Positions 1 to 6,316 of a DNA stretch of 7,598 bases are shown one piece after another. A program made the translations under genes and the position numbers. Each line of letters begins with the position of its first letter. Position 1 is the first letter of the stretch. The DNA is taken from contig DNYQ01000143.1 of the NCBI GenBank assembly GCA_003506745.1, positions 1 through 7,598 on the forward strand, written 5' to 3'. The notes under the pieces were generated by a model. The model saw nothing but the letters and a program-made list of their open reading frames with translations. It had not been told where the DNA came from and made no database searches. The DNA is from Syntrophaceae bacterium (lineage in GTDB: Bacteria; Desulfobacterota; Syntrophia; Syntrophales; Smithellaceae).

Positions 1-37
1 TGTGTATGTCCGTGACCGCAGAAAGTAATTTATTCAT
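1..37 (-). CDS. Possible 5' end of a divergent leftward gene (partial)
   Basis: Read on the minus strand, an ATG at 37-35 opens a frame encoding MNKLLSAVTDIH before the window ends, with no stop. An AAGGGG-type ribosome binding sequence lies about 7 bases upstream of it (around 45-50 on the plus strand). Another ATG just upstream (42-40) runs into a stop after two codons, which favours the one at 37. Twelve codons are too few to suggest any function. The call rests on the Shine-Dalgarno sequence, the open frame and the promoter-like region to its right; it could be chance. Confidence 0.35.
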   Translation of the reverse strand, partial: MNKLLSAVTDIH

Positions 38-84
38 TTCATTCCCCTTCTGATTGCGTGAAATAAGCGAAATGTTTTTTCAAA

Positions 85-129
85 TTATCATTATTCCTTC
101 ATCATACTGAAACAATAAACCGATACCCT
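85..129 (+). promoter_or_regulatory. Pho-box-like promoter of the 806-residue/psd/dksA/lgt-like block
   Basis: Seven-base half-sites spaced every 11 bp read TTATCAT (85-91), CCTTCAT (96-102) and CTGAAAC (107-113), with 4-base spacers TATT and CATA. The known PhoB box is a pair of CTGTCAT-like 7-mers separated by 4 bp, which replaces the -35 element. A -10-like TACCCT (124-129) starts 11 bp after the last half-site ends. The pstS promoter has the same architecture, the same CATA spacer and the same distance to its -10. A perfect CTGTCAT also occurs at 128-134 but is out of register. The half-sites are imperfect and the -10 is weak, so PhoB control is an inference that relies mainly on the resemblance to the pstS promoter. 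Confidence 0.5.
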
Positions 130-156
130 GTCATCGCAAAAATGGAAGAATATGAT

Positions 157-163
157 GGAGGAG
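157..163 (+). promoter_or_regulatory. Ribosome binding site that fixes a TTG start
   Basis: GGAGGAG lies 7 bases before the TTG at 171. An in-frame TGA at 153-155 leaves no ATG or GTG available upstream, and the nearby ATGs at 142, 152 and 155 are in other frames that close within a few codons. Strong Shine-Dalgarno plus ideal spacing makes TTG the convincing start of the 806-residue gene. Confidence 0.8.
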
Positions 164-170
164 AAAGGTT

Positions 171-2591
171 TTGAGTAAAGGATGCATTGCTGTACAATAT
201 GCGGAAAGAGTCGGTTTGGACAGCCCGAAGTCTTTTAGGGAGTTAGCGGAAGTGTTCGGTGTGAAGTATGATCGCTTGGGTTTAAATGTCGGTTCCCTGC
301 CTTTTGCGCCTTTGGACACGACCGGAGGCAGTGAGTCGGAAATACAGACGGCTGTGGTTGGAAAGAAGAGCGACGTTGATCTGTCCATTTTTATCGAGCA
401 GTCCAATTATTTTGCCAATACGAAGCGGCGGGCAAAGTCTGGAGATACTTCCCGTAAGGTCATGACCGACCTTGAACAATACCTGAATATGAATACGGAA
501 GGCGTCTGGGAAAACAGTTGGGTTCGTTTTCCCCGGGATAAAATGGGCGAACTGGCCAGGGCGATCGTTCAGAATGACCTCTTGGCGGATAAAACTGATT
601 TATTTGCCGGCCAGAGATCGGATGTCAATAGATTTATTTTTAAACAAGATGGTTGTGACTATATGCGGGTTCCGATCAGCTATCTTTTAAAGCTGGCCCT
701 GGTGGAAATAATTGATCCGCGGCAGAAGGCTCATCCACTCATCCACAAAACCGGCCTGAATGTTATGCAATATTATCTGAATGATAACACATCGCCGGAA
801 ACGTCATCCTTCTATGTTGTCGCCATGCAGTCTGAGGCGGGCATGGGGCAAACAGTGGCTAAAGAGATGGCCATACGGTTTTTGTTAAGCCAACTGTTGG
901 TTATGTATGCCAACAAAAAATACGCGCTTGAAGAGAGCGGACAAAAAGCGATGATATTTTTATCACCGCATCCGCCGACCCGCCAGAAAGTTTTAAGCCA
1001 TTGCGTTTCCGATGCGTTCTATCGGGAACTTTTCATGAATCCCTGCCTTTCCGGATGGGATCAGGGAGAAGAAAAATATCAATACATGCATCTGTGTCAC
1101 CGTGTTTTGAGCCGCAGTCAATTCAACGCTGTCCTGAAACTCCGGGAAGCCGGCATCATCACCAGCAATCTGGTGGCGCTGCCCAACTTATCCAATATCA
1201 GCCTGGCCAATAACGGAATCCATGTGAGCTTGGGAAGTAACAAACTCAGCCGTCTGCTTCAGGATCCTTCCTCGGGTTTTTCCGTGCGTGATGAAAAGTA
1301 TATCGGCGATCTGGTTGTGAAAATTACCGAGCATTTTCTGCCGCTGTTCGTCGGCACATACAGCGCTGCGCCTTATCGTCTCGATTTTGTCGATTTTCAT
1401 CCGGAAAAAGCCCTGGGGTTTCTTCCGCATGAGCTGGATTATACGCATTTACGAATGCTCTGGCGGCGCTGGCGGAAAAAAGCGGACCTGAACATATTTG
1501 GGAAATCTGTTACGCCCTTTGGCCCGCGATGGATCGATAATCTGATCAGCAAAGTATTTCGATTAAAGGGAGATTTTATTCCCGACTTTCGCCTGATTGA
1601 TTATCTGGTCGTTTTAATGAGTACGGACAGAAGTCCGGCACTGGATGGATCGCTAGACAACTCGCAGAGGCTGAAAGAGGACCTTGCCGATCTCGGCGTC
1701 TTTGACGCGAAGATGTCGTTTTATCTTCTGGAGAAGCTGCGCGAATACAAAGTCATGGGCTTTTCCGGCTTCGAAGGCCGTCACTACAGCCTCTTTGAAA
1801 GCTTTACGCAGGATATGGGTCCGGCTGTAACGTTGCAAAATCTTCTCTATCTTTTAGCCTTTAAATATATTGTCACCGGACAGATCGGTCATGAGCATAT
1901 TCCGAACGATCCTTCCGTTGAAAGTGAGCGAAGGCAAGTCATTTTCGGCGCGGCCATCGGCCTGCCGACCTTCTTTGTGAGCGCCAATACCGGCAATGCC
2001 CTGTTGAAAAAGATTATCGGGAAGACGGAGCGCGTGCGCATGAGCCGGCGTTATCCGGGATATGCGCGTATCCACCATCTCGAATACAGGCGGGCGTTAT
2101 TGAAAATCCTGCGTGAAGATGCGGCGGATCTTATTGAAATGTTCAACATGAGAGAAAGCCTCGACGAACTGGAATCCCGGCTTTGCGAACCGGAGCTATA
2201 TTCAACGTGCGGCAAACTGACTCGCGGCATTTTGAACATGGCTAACGCTAAATCCCCGCTGGATTTAAACGCTGATGTGTTTAATCTGTCAGCAGAGAAA
2301 TATTATCGCACGGATTTACGCAACCGTCATATCCGGGAGGCCTTTGAACTGCTCAGGGAAGATATGATCAAGCTGGAAAATGCCTCCGGCGGTCAGAAGG
2401 GGGATATCAGAGATATGCTCGATGGTATTTTGAAGGAAAAAACGATTGGTGAATTTCTGGATCATGCCGAACAGGATATCATCAGGGAAACCGCGCCTGA
2501 AGAGACGCTGGGGAAATTAGTCGAAGTTATTTTAGTGCACATCCACTACAAGACACAACTCAATCGAAAATTTTTGGAGACCAGGGATTAA
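171..2591 (+). CDS. Large protein of unknown function (806 residues), coupled to a PSD-like gene
   Basis: I do not recognise this family. The protein appears soluble: no signal peptide and no clear membrane segments. It is unusually rich in aromatic and basic stretches in the middle, for example around residues 384-437 (EHFLPLFVGTYSAAPYR, then FLPHELDYTHLRMLWRRWRKK), which looks like a conserved core. Residues 52-71 read GGS, then a 13-residue gap, then SDVDL, loosely recalling the nucleotidyltransferase pattern G[GS]-x(n)-DxD; the spacing is slightly long and no third acidic residue is obvious, so this is only a hint. The C-terminal third (about 630-806) is charged and probably helical. Translation starts at TTG, fixed by a strong ribosome binding site. 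The frame ends 4 bases before the PSD-like gene, so the two are almost certainly co-transcribed and probably functionally linked. A Pho-box-like promoter precedes it. Coding status is secure given the length; function is unknown. Confidence 0.9.
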   Translation: MSKGCIAVQYAERVGLDSPKSFRELAEVFGVKYDRLGLNVGSLPFAPLDTTGGSESEIQTAVVGKKSDVDLSIFIEQSNYFANTKRRAKSGDTSRKVMTDLEQYLNMNTEGVWENSWVRFPRDKMGELARAIVQNDLLADKTDLFAGQRSDVNRFIFKQDGCDYMRVPISYLLKLALVEIIDPRQKAHPLIHKTGLNVMQYYLNDNTSPETSSFYVVAMQSEAGMGQTVAKEMAIRFLLSQLLVMYANKKYALEESGQKAMIFLSPHPPTRQKVLSHCVSDAFYRELFMNPCLSGWDQGEEKYQYMHLCHRVLSRSQFNAVLKLREAGIITSNLVALPNLSNISLANNGIHVSLGSNKLSRLLQDPSSGFSVRDEKYIGDLVVKITEHFLPLFVGTYSAAPYRLDFVDFHPEKALGFLPHELDYTHLRMLWRRWRKKADLNIFGKSVTPFGPRWIDNLISKVFRLKGDFIPDFRLIDYLVVLMSTDRSPALDGSLDNSQRLKEDLADLGVFDAKMSFYLLEKLREYKVMGFSGFEGRHYSLFESFTQDMGPAVTLQNLLYLLAFKYIVTGQIGHEHIPNDPSVESERRQVIFGAAIGLPTFFVSANTGNALLKKIIGKTERVRMSRRYPGYARIHHLEYRRALLKILREDAADLIEMFNMRESLDELESRLCEPELYSTCGKLTRGILNMANAKSPLDLNADVFNLSAEKYYRTDLRNRHIREAFELLREDMIKLENASGGQKGDIRDMLDGILKEKTIGEFLDHAEQDIIRETAPEETLGKLVEVILVHIHYKTQLNRKFLETRD

Positions 2592-2595
2592 AAAT

Positions 2596-3609
2596 ATGCA
2601 TCACCACTATGTAGAACGCGATACACGCAGGATCAAGACAGAACAGTTTTACGGCGACCAGGCCGTGCAATTTCTCTATTCCCGTATTCGTGAACAGTCC
2701 TCCTGGCTTTTTCGCCGGCTGACCACCGCCAGAATATCCCGTGTGCTGGGTCATATGAACTATGACGGCATTCTGGCCAAACGCATGAATAATTATCTGG
2801 ATATCCATCAACAATTGAATATCAATCCGGGAGAATGCCTGGATGCCCCGGAAAAGCTGAATTCTCTGCGGCGAATCTTTGAAAGAAAAATTCGTTATGG
2901 GGTATGCCGTCCGATGCCTAATGATCCACGCGCCGTTGTGTCACCCGCTGATTCCAGGATGCTCCTGGGCTCATTTCAGGAAGAATCGGGGATGTTTATC
3001 AAGGATAAGTTTTTTGATTACGAGGAGATGTTTGGGGTGAATAAGCGTACCTGGCTTTCCGCCTTTCGAGATGGCGACTTTGCGGTTTTCAGGCTGACGC
3101 CGGAAAAATATCATTATAATCATACGCCGGTTGCCGGAAAAATCATCGACTTCTATCAAATTCCCGGAGTTTATCACGCCTGTAACCCTCATGCCGTTAT
3201 TTCCGTTGTCACGCCTTATTCAAAAAACAAGCGCGTTGTTACCATTGTGGATACGGATGTGGAAGGCGGAACGAAAGCTGGTTTGGTGGCGATGATTGAG
3301 GTAGTGGCACTGATGATCGGTGATATTGCCCAGTGCTATAGTGAAAAGCAATATGAAAGTCCTGTTTCAGTCGGGACAGGTATGTTTGTCAAGAAGGGTG
3401 TTCCCAAAAGCCTTTTTCGTCCCGGGAGCAGCACCGTTGTATTGATCTTTCAAAAAGACAGAGTGCATTTCGCCGATGATATTGCAGCCAATATGTTTTA
3501 TCCCGATGTTGAAAGTATCTTCAGCCGCGGCTTTGGAAAACCATTGATCGAAACAGAAGTGAAGGTCAGATCGTTTATTGCCAGTTCTTTAGTTATATTG
3601 AATAAATAA
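2596..3609 (+). CDS. psd: Phosphatidylserine decarboxylase-like pyruvoyl enzyme
   Basis: PSD-family enzymes self-cleave to form a pyruvoyl group and decarboxylate phosphatidylserine to phosphatidylethanolamine at the membrane. Family motifs appear in order: SPADSRM (residues 116-122, Asp119 matching the catalytic Asp, though the usual P-x-D-G has Ser for Gly), FRLTPEKYHYNHTPVAG (165-181, His173 and His176), VYHACNPHAV (192-201), and the cleavage region FRPGSSTVVLIF (274-285). The last differs from the bacterial LGST: Gly277-Ser278-Ser279-Thr280 has an extra residue relative to the E. coli enzyme, so cleavage could fall at Gly277/Ser278 or Ser278/Ser279. At 337 residues it has about 100 residues before the first motif, longer than short bacterial forms. 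There is no obvious membrane anchor. The ATG at 2596 has GGAG about 16 bases upstream, inside the end of the preceding gene, suggesting translational coupling. The substrate could be a non-standard serine lipid or other amino acid derivative. Confidence 0.88.
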   Translation: MHHHYVERDTRRIKTEQFYGDQAVQFLYSRIREQSSWLFRRLTTARISRVLGHMNYDGILAKRMNNYLDIHQQLNINPGECLDAPEKLNSLRRIFERKIRYGVCRPMPNDPRAVVSPADSRMLLGSFQEESGMFIKDKFFDYEEMFGVNKRTWLSAFRDGDFAVFRLTPEKYHYNHTPVAGKIIDFYQIPGVYHACNPHAVISVVTPYSKNKRVVTIVDTDVEGGTKAGLVAMIEVVALMIGDIAQCYSEKQYESPVSVGTGMFVKKGVPKSLFRPGSSTVVLIFQKDRVHFADDIAANMFYPDVESIFSRGFGKPLIETEVKVRSFIASSLVILNK

Positions 3610-3633
3610 GATGCTGTTCTTAATAAAAAAATC

Positions 3634-3638
3634 GGAGG
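3634..3638 (+). promoter_or_regulatory. Ribosome binding site that fixes the dksA start
   Basis: GGAGG lies 8 bases before the ATG at 3647. An in-frame ATG at 3611, only 1 base after the psd stop, lacks any such sequence and would add a 12-residue hydrophobic-leaning extension not expected in DksA. The start at 3647 is therefore preferred. Confidence 0.8.
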
Positions 3639-3646
3639 TAACCATC

Positions 3647-4045
3647 ATGAGGCGAGAAAAAATCCAATTGATCCGGAACACATTAGTAAAAAGGATGGAA
3701 GAACTTTGGTCCAATGCGAACAACACCATATCTAAGATGAAAAATGGTGAAGGCAGTTATGCCGATCCCTTTGACCAGGCCGCAACCGATACCAACAAGT
3801 TTGTTGAACTGGCCTGCCGGGATAGGGAAAGAGAACTGATGCTGAATATTAAGGAAACGATTATGCGCATTGACCGGGGCTTATTTGGTATTTGCGATCA
3901 CTGTGGCAGAACCATCGATGAAAAAAGACTTCACATTGAACCGATGAGCAGATTATGTACGGAATGTCAGGAGGAAAAAGAAATTTATCATAAACGAAAA
4001 AACAGGCAATGGGCCGGGAGCGGTATTTCTTACAATCATGTTTGA
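3647..4045 (+). CDS. dksA: DksA/TraR-family RNA polymerase-binding regulator
   Basis: DksA proteins enter the RNA polymerase secondary channel and, with ppGpp, adjust promoter output during nutrient stress. From the ATG at 3647 the protein has 132 residues, somewhat shorter than E. coli DksA (151). Residues 1-70 look like the coiled coil. Its tip carries DPFDQA (40-45), which fits the DxxDxA motif that acts at the polymerase active site. A C4 zinc finger follows with Cys83, Cys86, Cys104 and Cys107 in the standard C-x2-C-x17-C-x2-C spacing. The charged tail ends in KRKNRQWAGSG. All functional landmarks are present, so it should be active. It lies 37 bases after psd and its last 8 bases overlap the lgt-like gene, placing it inside the block. 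Whether it is the organism's main DksA or a paralogue cannot be told from one window. Confidence 0.9.
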   Translation: MRREKIQLIRNTLVKRMEELWSNANNTISKMKNGEGSYADPFDQAATDTNKFVELACRDRERELMLNIKETIMRIDRGLFGICDHCGRTIDEKRLHIEPMSRLCTECQEEKEIYHKRKNRQWAGSGISYNHV

Positions 4046-5090
4046 TGAAATCTTTCTACTGCTCCTCGCCGGCGTGATCGCGCTTTTGTTCTCCTGGGCT
4101 TTCAGAACGCTTCCCGGGGAAGACTGGCAGATTCTTGCCTGCCTGCCGGGGCAAAAAGGCCCCGATGCTATCTGGACTGGCGTCAATTTAACCTATTATG
4201 GATTTTTTAATGCATTGGCTTATGTGTTCGCCACGGTGATGTTCCTGCTGATGATGGGTTCTCTGGGCGTCATGATCGCGGCCATCCTGTCCGTTGTCGT
4301 ACCGGTGCTGATCATTTGCATGTGGGCTTCGCGTTTCATTGCCCGGTGGGTTGAAAAGAAACAGCATACATTTTCCGTGGGGGCTGCCTCATTTGTGGGC
4401 ATTATCATTGCCCCGATGATTATTGTGTTGGCCGATTTAACCCTTGGCCAATGGTGGAAGTTCCATATCCCTGTGACCCAGACGATGGCTGCAATGCTGA
4501 TTGCCTATGCCTTCGGTGAAGGAATGGGCAGGTTGGCCTGTATCAGCTTTGGTTGCTGTTACGGGAAGCCACTGGCTGATTGTCATCCTTTGATGAAAAA
4601 AATCTTCCGTCGGATGAATTTTATTTTCCGGGGAAAGACCAAAAAAATCGCCTATGCCGGGCAGCTCGAAGGCCAGGCGGTGATTCCGATTCAGGCGTTG
4701 ACGGCGGTGCTTTACACCGGGACAGGGCTTTTAAGTTTTTACCTTTTTCTGAAAAGCTTTGCTCTTGCGGCATTGGTCATAACACTACTCGTAACGCAAA
4801 GTTGGCGTTTTGTCTCTGAATTCCTGCGTGCCGATCATCGGGGGCAGGGACGCATTTCCGCATACCAAATCATGACGCTACTGGCTATGGTTTATATGCT
4901 CATCATGATACCATTTATTTCAGAACCTTATCTTGCCGCACCGAAGCTTTTGCCGGGCCTCATGTCTTTATGGAATCCCGGATTGATTATATTGTTGGCT
5001 GTTTTATGGGTCGTTGCCTTTGCTTATACGGGAAAAAGCGACGTCACCTGTTCTTCCATAAACATCCGAATTGTCGAGAAGAAAATATAG
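4038..5090 (+). CDS. Divergent Lgt-family membrane protein (prolipoprotein diacylglyceryl transferase-like)
   Basis: Lgt moves diacylglycerol from phosphatidylglycerol onto the lipobox cysteine of prolipoproteins. This 350-residue protein is polytopic, with membrane segments near 4-22, 51-72, 78-100, 113-134, 146-163, 216-237, 241-255, 275-294 and 311-330. The Lgt signature region appears as GMGRLACISFGCCYGKP (162-178): Arg165 and Gly176 fit E. coli Arg143 and Gly154, while Cys168 and Cys173 stand where Asn146 and Glu151 would be. RFVSEFLR (257-264) fits the second Lgt signature with Arg239 and Glu243. IPIQ (216-219) takes the place of HPxQ. The catalytic His103 region looks like FSVGAASFVG (112-121), without His. 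It is longer than usual for Lgt. These changes suggest a Lgt-like paralogue with altered chemistry or substrate. The start ATG overlaps the dksA stop by 8 bases; no strong ribosome binding site is seen, so translation is probably coupled. Confidence 0.82.
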   Translation: MFDEIFLLLLAGVIALLFSWAFRTLPGEDWQILACLPGQKGPDAIWTGVNLTYYGFFNALAYVFATVMFLLMMGSLGVMIAAILSVVVPVLIICMWASRFIARWVEKKQHTFSVGAASFVGIIIAPMIIVLADLTLGQWWKFHIPVTQTMAAMLIAYAFGEGMGRLACISFGCCYGKPLADCHPLMKKIFRRMNFIFRGKTKKIAYAGQLEGQAVIPIQALTAVLYTGTGLLSFYLFLKSFALAALVITLLVTQSWRFVSEFLRADHRGQGRISAYQIMTLLAMVYMLIMIPFISEPYLAAPKLLPGLMSLWNPGLIILLAVLWVVAFAYTGKSDVTCSSINIRIVEKKI

Positions 5091-5118
5091 TTTTTGCCCC
5101 TTCCGCTGAAGATCATTA

Positions 5119-5147
5119 TTGATTTTGATGTGGGTTTCATATAGAAT
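5119..5147 (+). promoter_or_regulatory. Sigma70-like promoter upstream of the hairpin
   Basis: TTGATT (5119-5124) and TAGAAT (5142-5147) are separated by exactly 17 bp, matching the -35/-10 consensus at 4 and 5 of 6 positions. Transcription would begin near 5154. It would meet the hairpin at 5163-5221 almost at once, giving either a transcript of about 65-70 nt or an attenuated leader into pstS. It is separate from the Pho-box-like promoter nearer pstS. This is a sequence match only; such matches also arise by chance in AT-rich intergenic DNA. Confidence 0.4.
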
Positions 5148-5162
5148 CACCCTCGCTGTTCA

Positions 5163-5221
5163 GGAAAACGCTTAAAGTCTGAAGATGAAGGCCGCCTGGA
5201 CGGCGCCTTCACGCGTTTTCC
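5163..5221 (+). terminator. Two-part hairpin, probable terminator of the first gene block
   Basis: The outer stem GGAAAACGC (5163-5171) pairs perfectly with GCGTTTTCC (5213-5221). Inside it, TGAAGGC (5186-5192) pairs with GCCTTCA (5205-5211), continued by GCC/GGC after a one-base C bulge, closing on the 5-base loop TGGAC. A TTTT run (5216-5219) follows the inner hairpin, as in Rho-independent terminators; AAAA on the other side would let it work on the opposite strand too. It lies 72 bases after the lgt-like stop and before the pstS promoter, so it should insulate the two transcription units. Confidence 0.72.
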
Positions 5222-5239
5222 CTCGCTATTTTATTTATT

Positions 5240-5284
5240 GATTCATCAGTCTGTCATCATATTGAAACATTGAAACTGTATATT
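5240..5284 (+). promoter_or_regulatory. Pho-box promoter of pstS
   Basis: Half-sites at 11-bp intervals read GATTCAT (5240-5246), CTGTCAT (5251-5257, a perfect PhoB half-site), TTGAAAC (5262-5268) and AAACTGT (5273-5279), with 4-base spacers CAGT, CATA and ATTG. The -10-like TATATT (5279-5284) starts 11 bp after the end of TTGAAAC, the geometry expected when PhoB replaces a -35 element. Transcription would start near 5291, leaving a short leader before the GAGGAGG ribosome binding site (5302-5308). Its position before pstS, a classical Pho regulon gene, supports the call strongly. Confidence 0.72.
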
Positions 5285-5313
5285 GCTTCAAATTTAAAAT
5301 TGAGGAGGATAAA

Positions 5314-6159
5314 ATGTTGAATATTGTTAAAAAAGTAGTTTTAGGATTGTTGATGTTGTGTTTCGCGTCGGGTGGCGCCTTGGCCGCTGAATCCATTGTT
5401 ATCAAAGGATCGACGACGGTTTTGCCGATCGCGCAGGGCACGTTGGAAGCCTTTATGAAAGCCAATCCCGGCGTTCAGATTTCTCTTTCGGGCGGCGGTT
5501 CCGGCGAAGGCATCAAGGCCCTGATCGACAAAACCACGGACATCGCCACATCATCGCGTGAAATCAAAGACAAGGAAATTGAACTGGCCAAGTCCAAGGG
5601 CGTCAATCCGGTTGCTCATGTGGTGGCTTTCGACGCGATCATTCCCGTCGTGCATCCCAAGAACAAAGTCACCAATCTATCCATCGACCAGTTAAGCCAA
5701 ATCTATCAGGGCAAGATCACCAACTGGAAGGAAGTGGGCGGAGAAGATTTGCAAATCGTCGTGATCTCCCGCGACTCGTCCTCCGGCACCTTTGAATCCT
5801 GGGATCATTTTGTCATGAAGAAGGCAAAAGTCACGCCGAGGGCCCAGATGCTGGCCTCCAACGGCGCACTGGTCACCGCGGTGGCGAAAAACAAATACGC
5901 GATTGCCTACCTGGGCATCGGCTATGTCAATAAAAGCGTAAAACCGCTCATCGTCAACGGCATCAAGGCTTCCGTTCAGACGGCCATGTCCAGGGAATAC
6001 CCCATGTCCCGTGAACTTTACATGTACACCAACGGCGAGCCGGAAGGATCCATGGCGAAATACATTGCTTTCGTGAAATCCCCTGCCGGCCAGAAAATCG
6101 TTGCGAAAGAAGGTTTTGTCCCCATCGTTGAAGTGAAGAAGACGGGGAAGAAAAAATAA
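5314..6159 (+). CDS. pstS: Periplasmic phosphate-binding protein PstS
   Basis: PstS captures inorganic phosphate in the periplasm and delivers it to the PstCAB ABC transporter. The 281-residue protein begins with a Sec signal peptide (charged MLNIVKK, hydrophobic core, likely cleavage after ALA at residue 24); Cys16 is not in a lipobox, so a soluble periplasmic form is expected. The mature protein has the phosphate-site segments typical of the family: KGSTTVLPIA (31-40), SGGGSGEGI (59-67), ATSSREI (78-84) and RDSSSGTFESW (153-163). The length fits the shorter PstS type common outside enterics. GAGGAGG sits 5 bases before the ATG, a strong site that suits high expression. A Pho-box promoter precedes it, and a hairpin follows it that would keep its level above that of pstC and pstA. 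Confidence 0.95.
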   Translation: MLNIVKKVVLGLLMLCFASGGALAAESIVIKGSTTVLPIAQGTLEAFMKANPGVQISLSGGGSGEGIKALIDKTTDIATSSREIKDKEIELAKSKGVNPVAHVVAFDAIIPVVHPKNKVTNLSIDQLSQIYQGKITNWKEVGGEDLQIVVISRDSSSGTFESWDHFVMKKAKVTPRAQMLASNGALVTAVAKNKYAIAYLGIGYVNKSVKPLIVNGIKASVQTAMSREYPMSRELYMYTNGEPEGSMAKYIAFVKSPAGQKIVAKEGFVPIVEVKKTGKKK

Positions 6160-6179
6160 TTACTGCTGAGATTCAAATG

Positions 6180-6230
6180 GTATCGCTGTGGGATGATGTG
6201 CTGTTATTCACCCGCAGCGATACTTCTTTT
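6180..6230 (+). terminator. Hairpin between pstS and pstC (partial terminator)
   Basis: GTATCGCTGTGGG (6180-6192) pairs with CCCGCAGCGATAC (6211-6223) over 13 bp, with one T-G wobble. The loop is 18 bases, and TTCTTTT follows (6224-6230). The long stem and U-rich tail suit an intrinsic terminator, though the loop is large. No clear new promoter is seen before pstC, so readthrough is likely, giving much pstS mRNA and less transporter mRNA. It may also protect the 3' end of the pstS message. The remaining 86 bases to pstC hold nothing else I can support. Confidence 0.7.
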
Positions 6231-6316
6231 CAAAAAATAATGAAACAATCCGGAAGCAGGCATTAAAGCCGACTGCTAAGGCCAGGAGACGATAGAACAT
6301 AGAAAGATTTGTAACA

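Noticed and set aside
831..860. Walker-A-like SEAGMGQT in the 806-residue protein (residues 221-228)
   Set aside because: The first Gly is Ser and the essential Lys is Gln, and no Walker B context is evident, so there is no support for P-loop ATPase activity.
3611..3646. Upstream in-frame ATG extending dksA by 12 residues
   Set aside because: No ribosome binding site at that ATG, while the ATG at 3647 has GGAGG at ideal spacing and gives a normal DksA N-terminus.
5185..5241. 18-codon open frame from the ATG at 5185
   Set aside because: It coincides with the terminator hairpin, has no good ribosome binding site, and ends within the pstS promoter region.
6229..6249. TGAAACAAT resembling the Pho-box half-site, upstream of pstC
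   Set aside because: No CTGTCAT-like partner lies 11 bp upstream and no -10 follows at the right distance, so a single half-site is likely chance.
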